Origin: Leptospira tipperaryensis
GTDB taxonomy: Bacteria > Spirochaetota > Leptospiria > Leptospirales > Leptospiraceae
Assembly: GCF_001729245.1 (NCBI RefSeq)
Contig: NZ_CP015217.1
Coordinates: 1,490,001-1,554,000, forward strand
DNA length: 64,000 nucleotides
Direction of reading: 5' to 3'
Of this stretch, positions 29,621 through 37,695 are shown in pieces. Numbering within the stretch: position 1 is the stretch's first letter; every line of letters starts with the position of its first letter. The notes below the pieces were generated by a model. That model was not told the origin of the DNA. It was given only the letters and a program-made list of their open reading frames with translations, and ran no database searches. The translations under genes were made by a program, and so were the position numbers.

Positions 29621-30211
29621 TTGAAAGAGAAAATTCTTTTTATCCTCGTACTGGTCCTTGGAATCGGAATCGGCTTTTTTGGTTGGAAAGAATGGAAGAA
29701 CGCATCCAAGGACGCTCCCGTTTTTGTGGAAGAATGGTCAAAGACTTCTTTGATAGACACGAAGAATCAGGAAGTTCTTCTGAGCGACATTCCGGGAAAA
29801 CTGAAACTCGTTTACTTCGGCTTCTCGCATTGTCCTGATATGTGTCCGAGGGCGCTCTTGGATATGTCGACCGCGGTGAAGGAATTAGGGAACGATGCAA
29901 AAGATCTGACCCCTATCTTTATCAGCGTGGATCCGGAGCGAGATTCTCCGGAATTACTTGCAAAATATGTAAAACAGTTTCCGAGCGAACGTCTGGTAGC
30001 TTTGACCGGTGAAAAAAATACGTTAGACGTTCTTCAGTCCGCCTTTGGAGCCGTTTCGAAAAAGGTGAGTAATCCCTCGATCGAAGGCGGTTACACGGTG
30101 GATCACACCATTTTTTTGTATATCGTCGATGAAAAGAGTCAAATTCTCGCGACTTTTCCGGGAGGAATGGACGGAAAATTGATCGCTAAAGAGATTCGTC
30201 GTTTTCTTTGA
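29621..30211 (+). CDS. SCO1/SenC-family copper chaperone
   Basis: A 196-residue membrane-anchored thioredoxin-fold protein that delivers copper to copper enzymes. TTG start with GGAG upstream. Membrane anchor at residues 5-20. The copper-binding motif is FGFSHCPDMCPRALLDM with C71 and C75, and the third ligand is H162 in YTVDHTIFLY. IFISVDPERDSPE is also diagnostic. It follows the multicopper oxidase by 25 bases, which supports a job in metalating that enzyme or the cupredoxin; SCO proteins usually serve cytochrome oxidase, which is not encoded here. Confidence 0.92.
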   Translation: MKEKILFILVLVLGIGIGFFGWKEWKNASKDAPVFVEEWSKTSLIDTKNQEVLLSDIPGKLKLVYFGFSHCPDMCPRALLDMSTAVKELGNDAKDLTPIFISVDPERDSPELLAKYVKQFPSERLVALTGEKNTLDVLQSAFGAVSKKVSNPSIEGGYTVDHTIFLYIVDEKSQILATFPGGMDGKLIAKEIRRFL

Positions 30212-30413
30212 ACCCTGAGATGGAAACGAGGTCTGTTGTGTTTCGAATTTTTAGAAACAATAGATTCAATTTTAAGAATATTCTGTTTTAAGAATTTAAT
30301 TTTATTCCTTCTTAAAGGGCGGGATTGAAGCGGAACACCATGTTTTTCTTGAGATTTTGTTTGCCTGAGGAGTTGAGCCCGAGCGGAGGTTCGAAGTTTT
30401 GTTTTACCGAAGA

Positions 30414-30490
30414 AAGTAGGACCTCCTTCTTTTTTTAGAACTTCCGGAAGACTTTGTTTTGTTCGTAAATCGAAGTAGGACCTCCTTCTT
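30414..30490. repeat. imperfect direct duplication around AAGTAGGACCTCCTTCTT
   Basis: The 18-mer AAGTAGGACCTCCTTCTT occurs at 30414-30431 and again at 30473-30490, 59 bases apart. Flanking parts (TTTTGTTTT before, CTTCCGGAAGA / CTTCCTTCGGAAAAT after) are partly repeated too, so this is a degenerate 59-base tandem duplication. The 312-base gap 30212-30523 contains no gene. Confidence 0.6.
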
Positions 30491-30523
30491 GAGAGATCTT
30501 CCTTCGGAAAATCTTAAAAACTC

Positions 30524-30982
30524 TTACCAATAATCCTTCATCAGTTCTCCCACCCAAGAGGGTTGAACGATCTTTTCCTTTGGAAGAAATTCTTGAAAGA
30601 CGGGTTTTATATCCAAGATCGGAGTCCCGTCGATACCATCAAACCCTTGGATCAAAAGGGTTCTTCCTTTTTTACCGATGAGTTTTACGATCGTCGCGCC
30701 TAAACGATTGGGTCGCGCTTTCTTTCTCTGAGAAAAAATTCCAACTTTCGGCCAAAGTGGATTCTCCCTTGGATGTTCCGCGCCAAGAACAATTTTGGAT
30801 TCTTCTTGGAGATGAAATAAATAGATCAATTCGAGATGGGAAAAAGATTCGATTCCGTCTAACGCAGACTCGGGGATCTCTTCGGAAAGGGTTACCTCCG
30901 ATTCGATCGTGTCCCAGTGGTCGTCGATCGGGTTTTTTCTCGAGTTCTTTGTAAAGGCGATCGGTTTGAGTTGAATGTTCAT
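30524..30982 (-). CDS. trmO: tRNA (N6-threonylcarbamoyladenosine37-N6)-methyltransferase TrmO-like
   Basis: A 152-residue protein of the TsaA/UPF0066 family. Motifs: LKPIAFTKNSRKNPIDDHWD near the N-terminus, IESFSHLELIYLFH, the GIFSQRKKARPNRLG block that corresponds to FATRSPxRPNPIG in TrmO, and GFDGIDGTPILDIKP. Together they define the SAM-dependent TrmO/VirR fold. In E. coli TrmO methylates t6A37 of tRNA-Thr; the same role is inferred. The protein lacks the C-terminal extension of E. coli TrmO, like many short homologues. Convergent with nothing; followed by a small membrane-protein gene on the same strand. Confidence 0.85.
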   Translation of the reverse strand: MNIQLKPIAFTKNSRKNPIDDHWDTIESEVTLSEEIPESALDGIESFSHLELIYLFHLQEESKIVLGAEHPRENPLWPKVGIFSQRKKARPNRLGATIVKLIGKKGRTLLIQGFDGIDGTPILDIKPVFQEFLPKEKIVQPSWVGELMKDYW

Positions 30983-31032
30983 AAGAGAATTCTCCGGAAG
31001 ATGTGTTTGAAAAGAATTTCTATTTTTGCTTT

Positions 31033-31383
31033 TTACTGAGAAGGGGACTTGTCATAAAATGCAAACGCGACCGCTCCTAAGATAAACAAAAAACTCACGG
31101 CGTGATTCCACTTTATTTTTTCTTTTAGAACCAAAGATGCAAAGACTATAAAGATCGAAATCGTGATTACTTCCTGTAAAATCTTGAGTTGAAAGGCGCT
31201 GTATCCTTCTTCTCCGTAACCGATTCGATTTGCCGGAACCATAAGAATGTATTCAAAGAGCGCGATTCCCCAGCTCAGGAGAATGGTGAGAGGTAGGCTC
31301 CAACCGTGAAAGAATTTCAAATGTCCGTACCAGGCGAATGTCATAAAAAGATTGGAGCAGACGAGGAGGAAAAAAGTTTTCAT
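31033..31383 (-). CDS. DUF486 (DMT-like) membrane protein
   Basis: A 116-residue integral membrane protein with four helices. The frame continues to a TTG at 31419, but ATG 31383 gives the usual DUF486 length. Family signatures are LFMTFAWYGHLKF, ILLSWGIALFEYILMVPANR, GYGEEGYSAFQLKILQEVIT and a late KWNHAVSFLFILGAVAFAF. The function is not established; members resemble small multidrug-resistance-type transporters of the drug/metabolite superfamily. Confidence 0.88.
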   Translation of the reverse strand: MKTFFLLVCSNLFMTFAWYGHLKFFHGWSLPLTILLSWGIALFEYILMVPANRIGYGEEGYSAFQLKILQEVITISIFIVFASLVLKEKIKWNHAVSFLFILGAVAFAFYDKSPSQ

Positions 31384-31866
31384 GAGAAGATGTTCGCTCG
31401 AGTTCGCGTGGATTGACAATCTGAAATTAGATTCTTTTCTCGCGAATTTCTTTCGCTCATAGGTTTGAAGAAAGAGAAGGTTTCCTTGTCCCTTTTTAGA
31501 ATGGAGCCAAATACTAAATTTGTCTCCGACTCGTTTGTTTTCGGCTCGCAGAAACTTTGAAAATTAAGGGAAGCGTAGCTTGGAATTTTGTCAAAAGGAA
31601 GTTGAAGTTCGTTTTTATAAATTAAAATTTTTAAGTTTAGATTTTTAAATAAAATTCAATTTATTGAATATTCTAAAAATGAAAAATCATACGAGTAATT
31701 TAGAATTTTAGTTCAAAAAAGAAACCCCGTCTCCGGGGTGTAAAAGGGATTAGACTTCAGGTAGTATAACAAAGCCCCTGAAAAGGGGCGGCTTTCGAAA
31801 TTCTATTTTAACCGAGATTCCACCGGCGGATCCTAAAGGAAGGATCCCGACCCGGTGGAAGAAATG
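31384..31866. other. intergenic region with three hairpins downstream of the hsp20 operon
   Basis: An AT-rich stretch without a gene. Its right third carries three hairpins that, read on the minus strand, lie one after another behind the hsp20 stop: 31818-31860, 31774-31789 and 31724-31739. The remainder (31384-31710) shows nothing recognisable. Confidence 0.5.
31710..31739 (-). terminator. rho-independent terminator of the hsp20 operon
   Basis: On the minus strand, ACCCCG-GAGA-CGGGGT is followed by TTTCTTTTTT. A 6-bp GC-rich stem with a strong T run makes this the most convincing of three hairpins after the last hsp20 gene. The others (31774-31789: GCCCCT/AGGGGC; 31818-31860: a long interrupted stem) may assist or stabilise the mRNA 3' end. 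Confidence 0.7.
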
Positions 31867-32271
31867 TCACTCGGAGCGAACTTCGATTTTTTTAACCTGA
31901 GGTTTTCTCTTTGGAAGAGTCAGGCTCAAAACTCCATTTTTATAAACCGCTGAGATCTTTTCCTCTTCGACGGATTCCGTAAGAGTGAAGGACCTTTTGT
32001 ATTCTCCGGTTCTATATTCCGAGTAACGAAGTTCCCCGGGAATATTTTTCTCTACCGTTTTTCCGGAAATGGTCAGTTGATCTTTTTCGATCTGAACCTG
32101 AACGTCCTTTTCTTCGACTCCGGGAAGGTCCGCGAGGAGATAGATGTTTTCTTCGTCCGAATAAACGTCTACTCTCGGAGTCAAGATTCGGGCTTTTTCC
32201 TTTTTCACTTCTTGAGAAGCTGAGTGTTCTTGTGTTACGTTTGTTTCCTTATTGAGAACTGCGTTAGTCAT
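31867..32271 (-). CDS. small heat-shock protein Hsp20 (second gene)
   Basis: A 134-residue alpha-crystallin-type chaperone. The alpha-crystallin domain (about residues 30-130) includes [34 protein letters not shown], the ...[19 protein letters not shown] stretch and the conserved end [13 protein letters not shown] charged N-terminal arm precedes it, and the protein ends KKIEVRSE. It lies 24 bases after the first hsp20 gene and shares its CIRCE-controlled promoter. Small Hsps form oligomers that hold unfolded proteins; two different members in tandem could form mixed oligomers, which is an inference. Confidence 0.92.
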   Translation of the reverse strand: MTNAVLNKETNVTQEHSASQEVKKEKARILTPRVDVYSDEENIYLLADLPGVEEKDVQVQIEKDQLTISGKTVEKNIPGELRYSEYRTGEYKRSFTLTESVEEEKISAVYKNGVLSLTLPKRKPQVKKIEVRSE

Positions 32272-32295
32272 CTTGGTTTCTCCTTTAACTTTGAT

Positions 32296-32715
32296 TTAAT
32301 TTATTTGAATTTGAATCTTCCGAGGTTTTACACTCTCTCTGATAGGCAGAGTTAGGACCAAAATTCCATTCTTAAATTCTGCCGTTGTTTTTTCGGGATC
32401 GACTTCCGTGGGGAGTTCCAGAGTTCTCTGAAATTTTCCTTGAAATCTTTCCACGCGCTTTGCGCCTAAATTTGCTTTCGGAGCATGGGAGGGGGCCTCT
32501 CCGCTCAAGCGGAGTTGGTTACCACTCACTGTGATATCCAACGTATCGTGGGCAAGTCCGGGAATGAGCGCGGTGATTGTAACCGAGTCGCTGCCCTTGT
32601 GGACGTTTAAAGAAGGATAAGCGCTTCCGCCTGCTGCCACAAACGGGTCCCAGAGGCTTGAAAGCTGGTTTTGGAGTTTGTGTAGATCTTCTATCATTCT
32701 GAATTCGTGAATCAT
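32296..32715 (-). CDS. small heat-shock protein Hsp20 (first gene)
   Basis: A 139-residue alpha-crystallin-type chaperone, the first gene of the two-gene hsp20 operon. The start ATG is preceded by AAGGAGAGGAA. The N-terminus (MIHEFRMIEDLHKLQNQLSS) and LWDPFVAAG are followed by the alpha-crystallin domain: PSLNVHKGSDSVTITALIPG, GNQLRLSGEAP, RFQGKFQRTLELPTEVDPEK and KNGILVLTLPIRES. Upstream is a CIRCE operator (32792-32818) with an overlapping sigma-70-type promoter, so HrcA repression is predicted. Confidence 0.93.
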   Translation of the reverse strand: MIHEFRMIEDLHKLQNQLSSLWDPFVAAGGSAYPSLNVHKGSDSVTITALIPGLAHDTLDITVSGNQLRLSGEAPSHAPKANLGAKRVERFQGKFQRTLELPTEVDPEKTTAEFKNGILVLTLPIRESVKPRKIQIQIN

Positions 32716-32791
32716 TTTAAATTCCTCTCCTTGGCAATCTGAATCTTAGAGTGCTAATTTGGCAAAAAAGTTCCAAGAAAATTTTCAAAAA

Positions 32792-32818
32792 ATAGCACTC
32801 TTTTTGAAATAGTGCCAA
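32792..32818 (-). promoter_or_regulatory. CIRCE operator (HrcA site) overlapping the hsp20 promoter
   Basis: Read on the minus strand: TTGGCACTA, nine bases, GAGTGCTAT. The CIRCE consensus is TTAGCACTC-N9-GAGTGCTAA, so the spacing is exact and the arms match at 7 and 8 of 9 positions. A sigma-70-type promoter overlaps: TTGGCA (32813-32818), 18 bases, TATTTT (32789-32794). A further perfect half-site TTAGCACTC lies in the 5' leader (minus strand of 32749-32757). HrcA bound here would block RNA polymerase; heat would release it. Confidence 0.85.
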
Positions 32819-32835
32819 TCTGGGTTTTCGGGGGC

Positions 32836-33179
32836 GCGGGAACTCTAACAAAGCTCGAAGTGTGGGAACTCTAACAAAACTCAAAGTGTGGGAATTCTAA
32901 CAAAGCTCGAAGTGTGGGAACTCTAACAAAGCTCGAAGTGTGGGAACTCTAACAAAGCTCGAAGTGTGGGAACTCTAACAAAGCTCGAAGTGTGGGAACT
33001 CTAACAAAACTCAAAGTGTGGGAACTCTAACAAAACTCAAAGCGTGGGAACTCTAACAAAGCTCGAAGCGTGGGAACTCTAACAAAGCTCGAAGCGTGGG
33101 AACTCTAACAAAGCTCGAAGCGTGGGAACTCTAACAAAGCTCGAAGCGTGGGAACTCTAACAAAGCTCGAAGCGTGGGA
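32836..33179. repeat. 26-bp tandem repeat array, 13 copies plus a partial
   Basis: Unit GTGGGAACTCTAACAAAGCT followed by CGAAGT or CGAAGC. Thirteen full 26-base units start at 32836 and run every 26 bases to 33173, then GTGGGA begins a fourteenth. Units differ only by AAAACTCAAAGT versus AAAGCTCGAAGT and by a final T or C; the T variants lie in the left half, the C variants in the right. Near-identity implies recent expansion, so copy number should vary between strains. The array lies between the hsp20 promoter and the histone-like gene. No protein reading is favoured (26 is not a multiple of 3). Confidence 0.95.
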
Positions 33180-33289
33180 TGGTCGGATTGAAATTTGAGA
33201 AAGAGGAGAAAGAAAGAAAAGCCCGGAGTCGGGCGAAAGCCGAACTCCAAGCTCTTGAAGAAGAAGGGAAGGAAAGTGAAAAAGAAAGA

Positions 33290-33919
33290 TTATCTCTTCT
33301 TAGTTTTTTTCTTCGCCGTTTTCTTTTTAGCGGCTTTTTTCTTAGCCACAGTCTTACGAACCACTTTTTTCTTAGCTGCTTTCTTTTTAGGAGAAGCTTT
33401 TTTCTTTGCGGTCTTTTTCTTCTTCGCCGCTGTTTTCTTTTTAGCGGCCTTCTTCTTGGCTACTTTTTTCTTCGCAGCTTTTTTGGTATCCGCTTTCTTT
33501 GCTACAGCCTTTTTAACGACAGTCTTGTCTTCCACGTTGGCGCGGAAGAATGACTTTTCAAAATCGCGATTCTTAAAGGAAACGAGCGCGCGTCCGATCA
33601 GATCGTCGATGTCGCCGGTTTCCAAACCTTCGTTTGAAGATTCGATAAAATCGTATGAAAGATGAGCAAGTCCGCTTCGAAGGTAGCTCGTAAGCTTGTC
33701 TTGAGAGGCGCCTTGGCGGGCAAGTCCATGCAACCAATCCCTGAGAATCTTTTCACCGAGCTCAAAGTTAGCTTCCGGTTGAGCGGACCTTCCGGTCTTA
33801 TGAAACTCTTCGTTGAGTTTTTGGTGAACAAGCGAGTAATCGTCTACGAAAGCGCTATCTAAGATACCATCTTCGATAAGCCTGAGGTCCAGTTTGCGGA
33901 CAATAGCAGAGTCGGCCAT
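33290..33919 (-). CDS. histone H1-like protein with Lys/Ala-rich tail
   Basis: A 209-residue protein. Residues 1-130 form a compact, mostly helical domain with no family that I recognise (ELGEKILRDWLHGLARQGAS, SGLAHLSYDFIESSNEGLET, DIDDLIGRALVSFKNRDFEK). Residues about 135-209 are a tail of KKAA and KKKTAKKK repeats, as in eukaryotic histone H1 C-termini and bacterial Hc1/AlgR3-type proteins. The tail would bind DNA or RNA without sequence specificity. AGGAG lies about 12 bases before the ATG. It is isolated, flanked by the tandem array on one side and a 675-base gap on the other. Chromosome compaction is a reasonable inference. Confidence 0.75.
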   Translation of the reverse strand: MADSAIVRKLDLRLIEDGILDSAFVDDYSLVHQKLNEEFHKTGRSAQPEANFELGEKILRDWLHGLARQGASQDKLTSYLRSGLAHLSYDFIESSNEGLETGDIDDLIGRALVSFKNRDFEKSFFRANVEDKTVVKKAVAKKADTKKAAKKKVAKKKAAKKKTAAKKKKTAKKKASPKKKAAKKKVVRKTVAKKKAAKKKTAKKKTKKR

Positions 33920-34594
33920 AATGTTAGAATCTCCTGAAATCTATGGGGCAGAAATTGGTTATAATTTGCTCTAAGAATTCTTAATGCAAGAAAAAACTGA
34001 ATCGTCGTTGAAAATGATCTTCCTTCGTTTGATTCAGATACTTCTTATTCTTTAGAAAGAATGAATGAAGAGAAAACTTTATATTCTTCTCAGGATAGAA
34101 AGGAAATCAGAAAGACTTTTCATTGAATCTAGGAACGAAGAATGGAATATTTTGATATTTTAACTTTGTCTTCTCGGCTTCGAGGTTCTTAACGATCCTC
34201 TTTTTTCATTCTTAAGTTTATGAGAATTTTACTTCGTATAAGATCTTTGTTATTTTATAGAATCCAATCCTTCTTTTTTCTTGGATCGACTTGCAGAAGT
34301 TAGGTTTCGAGAAGGAAGATTCGATTTCGAAGGGAAATTCTTACCTTTGCCGCTGATTCAACGGAAATCCTCCCGATCCTTTCCCATTTTCATCTTAGAA
34401 TTTCGTCTTTTTTCTAGTTATAATCTGATGATTCGTCTGTTCAAGGGTTGAACAAATTTTCTTGACAGGATGCAAATATCGCCTTTTTATGAGACCAGAT
34501 TTTCCAATCTTGGGATTGACCCGGCGAAGCTGTGTCTAAAAGATCCCGCCAATTCCCCGTTTTGTTGAATTTTCCCTCTTTTTTGGTAATTCCT
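33920..34594. other. long non-coding region before the rfb locus
   Basis: 675 bases with no supported gene. It separates the divergent histone-like gene and the rfb regulator. A sigma-70-like promoter at 34462-34490 is the only assigned element. The leader from there to the start of the regulator (about 100 bases) has no JUMPstart/ops sequence that I can find. Confidence 0.5.
34462..34490 (+). promoter_or_regulatory. predicted sigma-70 promoter of the rfb locus
   Basis: A perfect -35 TTGACA (34462-34467), 17 bases, then TTTTAT (34485-34490, 4 of 6 to consensus). It is about 105 bases before the EPS-associated regulator, the first gene of a 29-kb plus-strand run with mostly short gaps or overlaps. 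Confidence 0.55.
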
Positions 34595-34915
34595 ATGGAT
34601 GACGCACTCAGACACAAACTTCTAAGAATCTTAGAGGAAAACCCGGAAGTAAATCAAAGAGAAATTTCTGAAATCTTAGGCATCAGCCTCGGAAAGGTGA
34701 ACTATTGCCTAAAGGCTCTCATGGATAAGGGCTGGGTCAAGGCTCGGAACTTTAAGAATAGCAAGAACAAGTTGGCTTATGCCTATTTTCTAACTCCGAT
34801 GGGAATCGAGGAAAAGGCGAGGATCACGGTTCGTTATCTCAAAGTGAAGATGCAAGAATACGAACAGATTCAGAAAGAGATCGAAGAGCTGAAGAAGGAA
34901 GTCGAGGAACAGTGA
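34595..34915 (+). CDS. MarR-family EPS-associated transcriptional regulator
   Basis: A 106-residue winged-helix protein. The frame is open from 34532, but [20 protein letters not shown] at 34595 matches the start of the EPS-associated MarR-like family (TIGR04176). The helix-turn-helix is [20 protein letters not shown]; the wing is [18 protein letters not shown]; a C-terminal coiled coil ends ELKKEVEEQ. This family sits at the head of exopolysaccharide and O-antigen loci and is the known left boundary of the Leptospira rfb locus. Its stop overlaps the next gene's start (TGATG). Confidence 0.9.
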   Translation: MDDALRHKLLRILEENPEVNQREISEILGISLGKVNYCLKALMDKGWVKARNFKNSKNKLAYAYFLTPMGIEEKARITVRYLKVKMQEYEQIQKEIEELKKEVEEQ

Positions 34916-35865
34916 TGGAAAAGACGGCAAAGATTTATATCGCCGGTCATAAGGGTCTTGTAGGTTCCGCGATAGAACGTGTTCTTCGCGATGAAGGTTA
35001 TGAGAACGTCATCGGTAAGTCCCACTCGGAATTGGATTTAACCGAACAAACTGATGTTCTTGAATTTTTTAAGAAGGAAAAACCAGATTACGTTTTTCTC
35101 GCAGCCGCAAAGGTGGGAGGGATTCATGCAAACAATACTTATCCCGCCGAATTTATATTTTCCAATCTTCAGATTCAAAACAATATCATAGATGCGTGTT
35201 ATAGATTCAAAGTAAAGAAGTTAGTCTTTTTAGGTTCTTCTTGTATCTATCCGAAGTTTGCGCAACAACCGATGGATGAAGGCCAACTTTTAGACGGAAA
35301 ACTCGAACCTACCAATGAACCGTATGCCGTCGCAAAGATTGCAGGAATTGTAATGTGTCAGAGTTACAATCGTCAATACGGTACGAATTTTATTTCCGTA
35401 ATGCCTACGAATTTATACGGGCCAGGAGACAACTATCATCCGGAAAATTCCCATGTCCTACCGGCTCTCATTCGAAGGTTTTATGAGGCGAAGGTTCAGA
35501 ATCTTTCCGAAGTTGTCGTCTGGGGGACTGGCAAACCTCTGAGAGAATTTTTATATTCGGATGATATGGCTCGCGCCTGCGTTTTTCTAATGAAGAATTA
35601 CGACGTCGTCGGGGATTCGAAAGGCGGAGAACACGTCAATGTAGGGAGCGGAATCGAAGTCAGTATTCGCGAGTTAGCCGAAACCGTGAAAGAAGTCGTC
35701 GGTTTTCAAGGACTTCTAACTTTTGATTTAACAAAACCGGACGGCACTCCTCGGAAACTCCTCGACGTTTCTAAACTCCACAAAATGGGTTGGAGACATC
35801 AAGTGGAATTGAGAAAGGGGATCGAGTTGGCGGTTGCGGATTTTATTGAAACGCTAAAAAAATAA
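34915..35865 (+). CDS. fcl: GDP-L-fucose synthase
   Basis: Epimerises and reduces GDP-4-keto-6-deoxy-mannose to GDP-L-fucose. Extended SDR of 316 residues. NAD(P) motif [15 protein letters not shown], the [20 protein letters not shown] block, [15 protein letters not shown] with the catalytic Ser, and YAVAKIAG with Tyr and Lys, plus [20 protein letters not shown], are diagnostic. ATG 34915 is preferred over GTG 34912; GAGGAA lies upstream. The partner GDP-mannose 4,6-dehydratase is not in this window, and GDP-mannose could come from manC at 12940. Confidence 0.93.
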   Translation: MEKTAKIYIAGHKGLVGSAIERVLRDEGYENVIGKSHSELDLTEQTDVLEFFKKEKPDYVFLAAAKVGGIHANNTYPAEFIFSNLQIQNNIIDACYRFKVKKLVFLGSSCIYPKFAQQPMDEGQLLDGKLEPTNEPYAVAKIAGIVMCQSYNRQYGTNFISVMPTNLYGPGDNYHPENSHVLPALIRRFYEAKVQNLSEVVVWGTGKPLREFLYSDDMARACVFLMKNYDVVGDSKGGEHVNVGSGIEVSIRELAETVKEVVGFQGLLTFDLTKPDGTPRKLLDVSKLHKMGWRHQVELRKGIELAVADFIETLKK

Positions 35866-35875
35866 GCAGTATTAT

Positions 35876-37630
35876 ATGTTAAACGATTTATTAATAAAAC
35901 TCTGGAATCATCTTTCGAACCGAAGAAAGAAACAATTCATCTTTTTGATTTTTCTAATCTTTCTATCTTCTCTGAGCGAGATTTTTGCTATCGGATCCAT
36001 ATTGCCATTTATTTCCGTAATCACAAAACCGGAAATTGTGTTCCAGCAAACTTGGTTGCATGATTATTTTATTCATTTCGGTTATACCGAACCGAAAACT
36101 TTGGTTTTACCGTTTACTTTGCTCTTTATTATCGCGGTGGTTCTATCCGGATCGATTCGTTTGTATCTACTCTGGTATAGTACGAAATTTTCATTCGAGA
36201 CGGGGAATGACTTTAGCATCAATATTTATAATCGTACTTTATATCAGCCTTATCAAGTTCATATCTCCAGGAACAGTAGCGAAGTAGTTTCAGGAATTCT
36301 AATTAAGGCTAAAAGAATGATTGGGACCGTGATTCTTCCGGTGATTCATATCATCACGACCATTCTCATGACTGCTATTATCTTTCTTTTTTTAGTTCAA
36401 TTGGATCCATTGGTCGTAGGTCTTGGGCTTCTTTCCTTTGGCGGAATGTATTCGTTGCTTGCTTTTTTTACGAGAAAAAAACTCTTAGCGAACGGACATA
36501 TAGAAGCGGATGAACATTCGCGAGTTCTAAAACACCTTCAAGAAGGAATTGGAGGTGTTAGAGAAATTCTCTTGGATGGAAATCAAAAATTCTACACGGA
36601 GCTGTTTCGTGAATCGGATCAAAAATTAAGAATTGCATCGGCTCTTACTACTTATACGGGAGCAAGTCCTCGTTACGTTTTTGAAACCCTGGCACTCACG
36701 GCTGTAGCCTTTTTATCATATTACGCTAGCTTAAACTCTAATGGAATCGAATCCTCCCTCCCCCTGCTGGGATCTATCGTTCTCGGAGTTCAGAGGCTGA
36801 TGCCCGTGGTTCAACAAGGATTTCAAAGTTGGACTAGTCTTAGATCTTCGATGCCTATCATCGCCGATGTTTTATCTTTGTTAGATCAACCGTTACCTGC
36901 TTATTCTTATTTACCAAGACCCTCACCTATCCCGTTTCATGAGAGTATTCGAATTGCCGATTTGAGTTTTCAATACACTACTTCTGCTTCGATAAATTTA
37001 AGCCAAGTCAATCTTGAAATTAAAAAAGGGGAAAGGGTAGGGATTATAGGTGAAACCGGAAGCGGTAAAAGTACGTTGATCGATGTATTGATGGGGCTAC
37101 TGGCTCCAAATCAAGGAGCTATCTACGTAGATGGAGTTAAAATCGATTCGGAGAATCTACGGTCATGGCAGGCTTCGATAGCAAATGTTCCTCAGTCGAT
37201 TTATATATCCGATACTACGATTGCAGAGAATATTGCCTTTGGTATCACTGAAAATCAGATCGATATGGAGAAGGTGAAATTAGCAGCCAGTAATGCTCAA
37301 ATTTCGGATTATATAGAGTCGCTTCCCAAGGGGTATCTCGCGAATGCCGGAGAAAAAGGTGTGAGATTGTCCGGCGGGCAAAGGCAACGTTTAGGAATTG
37401 CGCGAGCTTTGTATAAAGAAGCTTCCGTGATTTTTTTTGACGAAGCCACGAGCGCTTTGGATTCGGAAACAGAAAAAGCCGTCATCGATTCGATTCAAGC
37501 CTTGAGTAAGGATCTCACTATTATTATGATCGCTCATAGGCTGAGTACGATTCAAAATTGCGACAAGATAATCGAACTGAAAAATGGAAAAGTTAACCGC
37601 GTCGGTTCTTACCGGGAAATTTTTGTCTAG
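35876..37630 (+). CDS. ABC exporter, PglK/MsbA type (lipid-linked glycan flippase)
   Basis: A 584-residue half-transporter with fused membrane and ATPase domains. The membrane domain (1-340) has about six helices and starts with FIFLIFLIFLSSLSEIFAIG, resembling PglK. The ATPase domain has Walker A GETGSGKSTL, the LSGGQRQRLGIARAL signature and Walker B VIFFDEATSALD with an H-loop in MIAHRLSTIQ. PglK-type flippases move undecaprenyl-linked oligosaccharides across the inner membrane, so in this locus it may export O-antigen units; lipid A or other substrates are possible. Confidence 0.88.
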   Translation: MLNDLLIKLWNHLSNRRKKQFIFLIFLIFLSSLSEIFAIGSILPFISVITKPEIVFQQTWLHDYFIHFGYTEPKTLVLPFTLLFIIAVVLSGSIRLYLLWYSTKFSFETGNDFSINIYNRTLYQPYQVHISRNSSEVVSGILIKAKRMIGTVILPVIHIITTILMTAIIFLFLVQLDPLVVGLGLLSFGGMYSLLAFFTRKKLLANGHIEADEHSRVLKHLQEGIGGVREILLDGNQKFYTELFRESDQKLRIASALTTYTGASPRYVFETLALTAVAFLSYYASLNSNGIESSLPLLGSIVLGVQRLMPVVQQGFQSWTSLRSSMPIIADVLSLLDQPLPAYSYLPRPSPIPFHESIRIADLSFQYTTSASINLSQVNLEIKKGERVGIIGETGSGKSTLIDVLMGLLAPNQGAIYVDGVKIDSENLRSWQASIANVPQSIYISDTTIAENIAFGITENQIDMEKVKLAASNAQISDYIESLPKGYLANAGEKGVRLSGGQRQRLGIARALYKEASVIFFDEATSALDSETEKAVIDSIQALSKDLTIIMIAHRLSTIQNCDKIIELKNGKVNRVGSYREIFV

Positions 37631-37695
37631 AAACATCTCCAGGTTTTAATATATTATAGAAGTTTTATGTTTATTGTTTTTTTAATCTAATCTCA

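Noticed and set aside
32836..33179. Could the tandem array be a CRISPR?
   Set aside because: Units abut without unique spacers, and no cas genes are present. It is a simple tandem repeat.
33179..33665. Plus-strand frames rich in Phe and Leu opposite the histone-like gene
   Set aside because: They are the antisense of the Lys/Ala-rich tail (AAG/AAA read as CTT/TTT), a known artefact of repetitive codons.
34490..34594. JUMPstart/ops element in the rfb leader
   Set aside because: The GGCGGTAGCGT core is absent in the leader and I found no close match.
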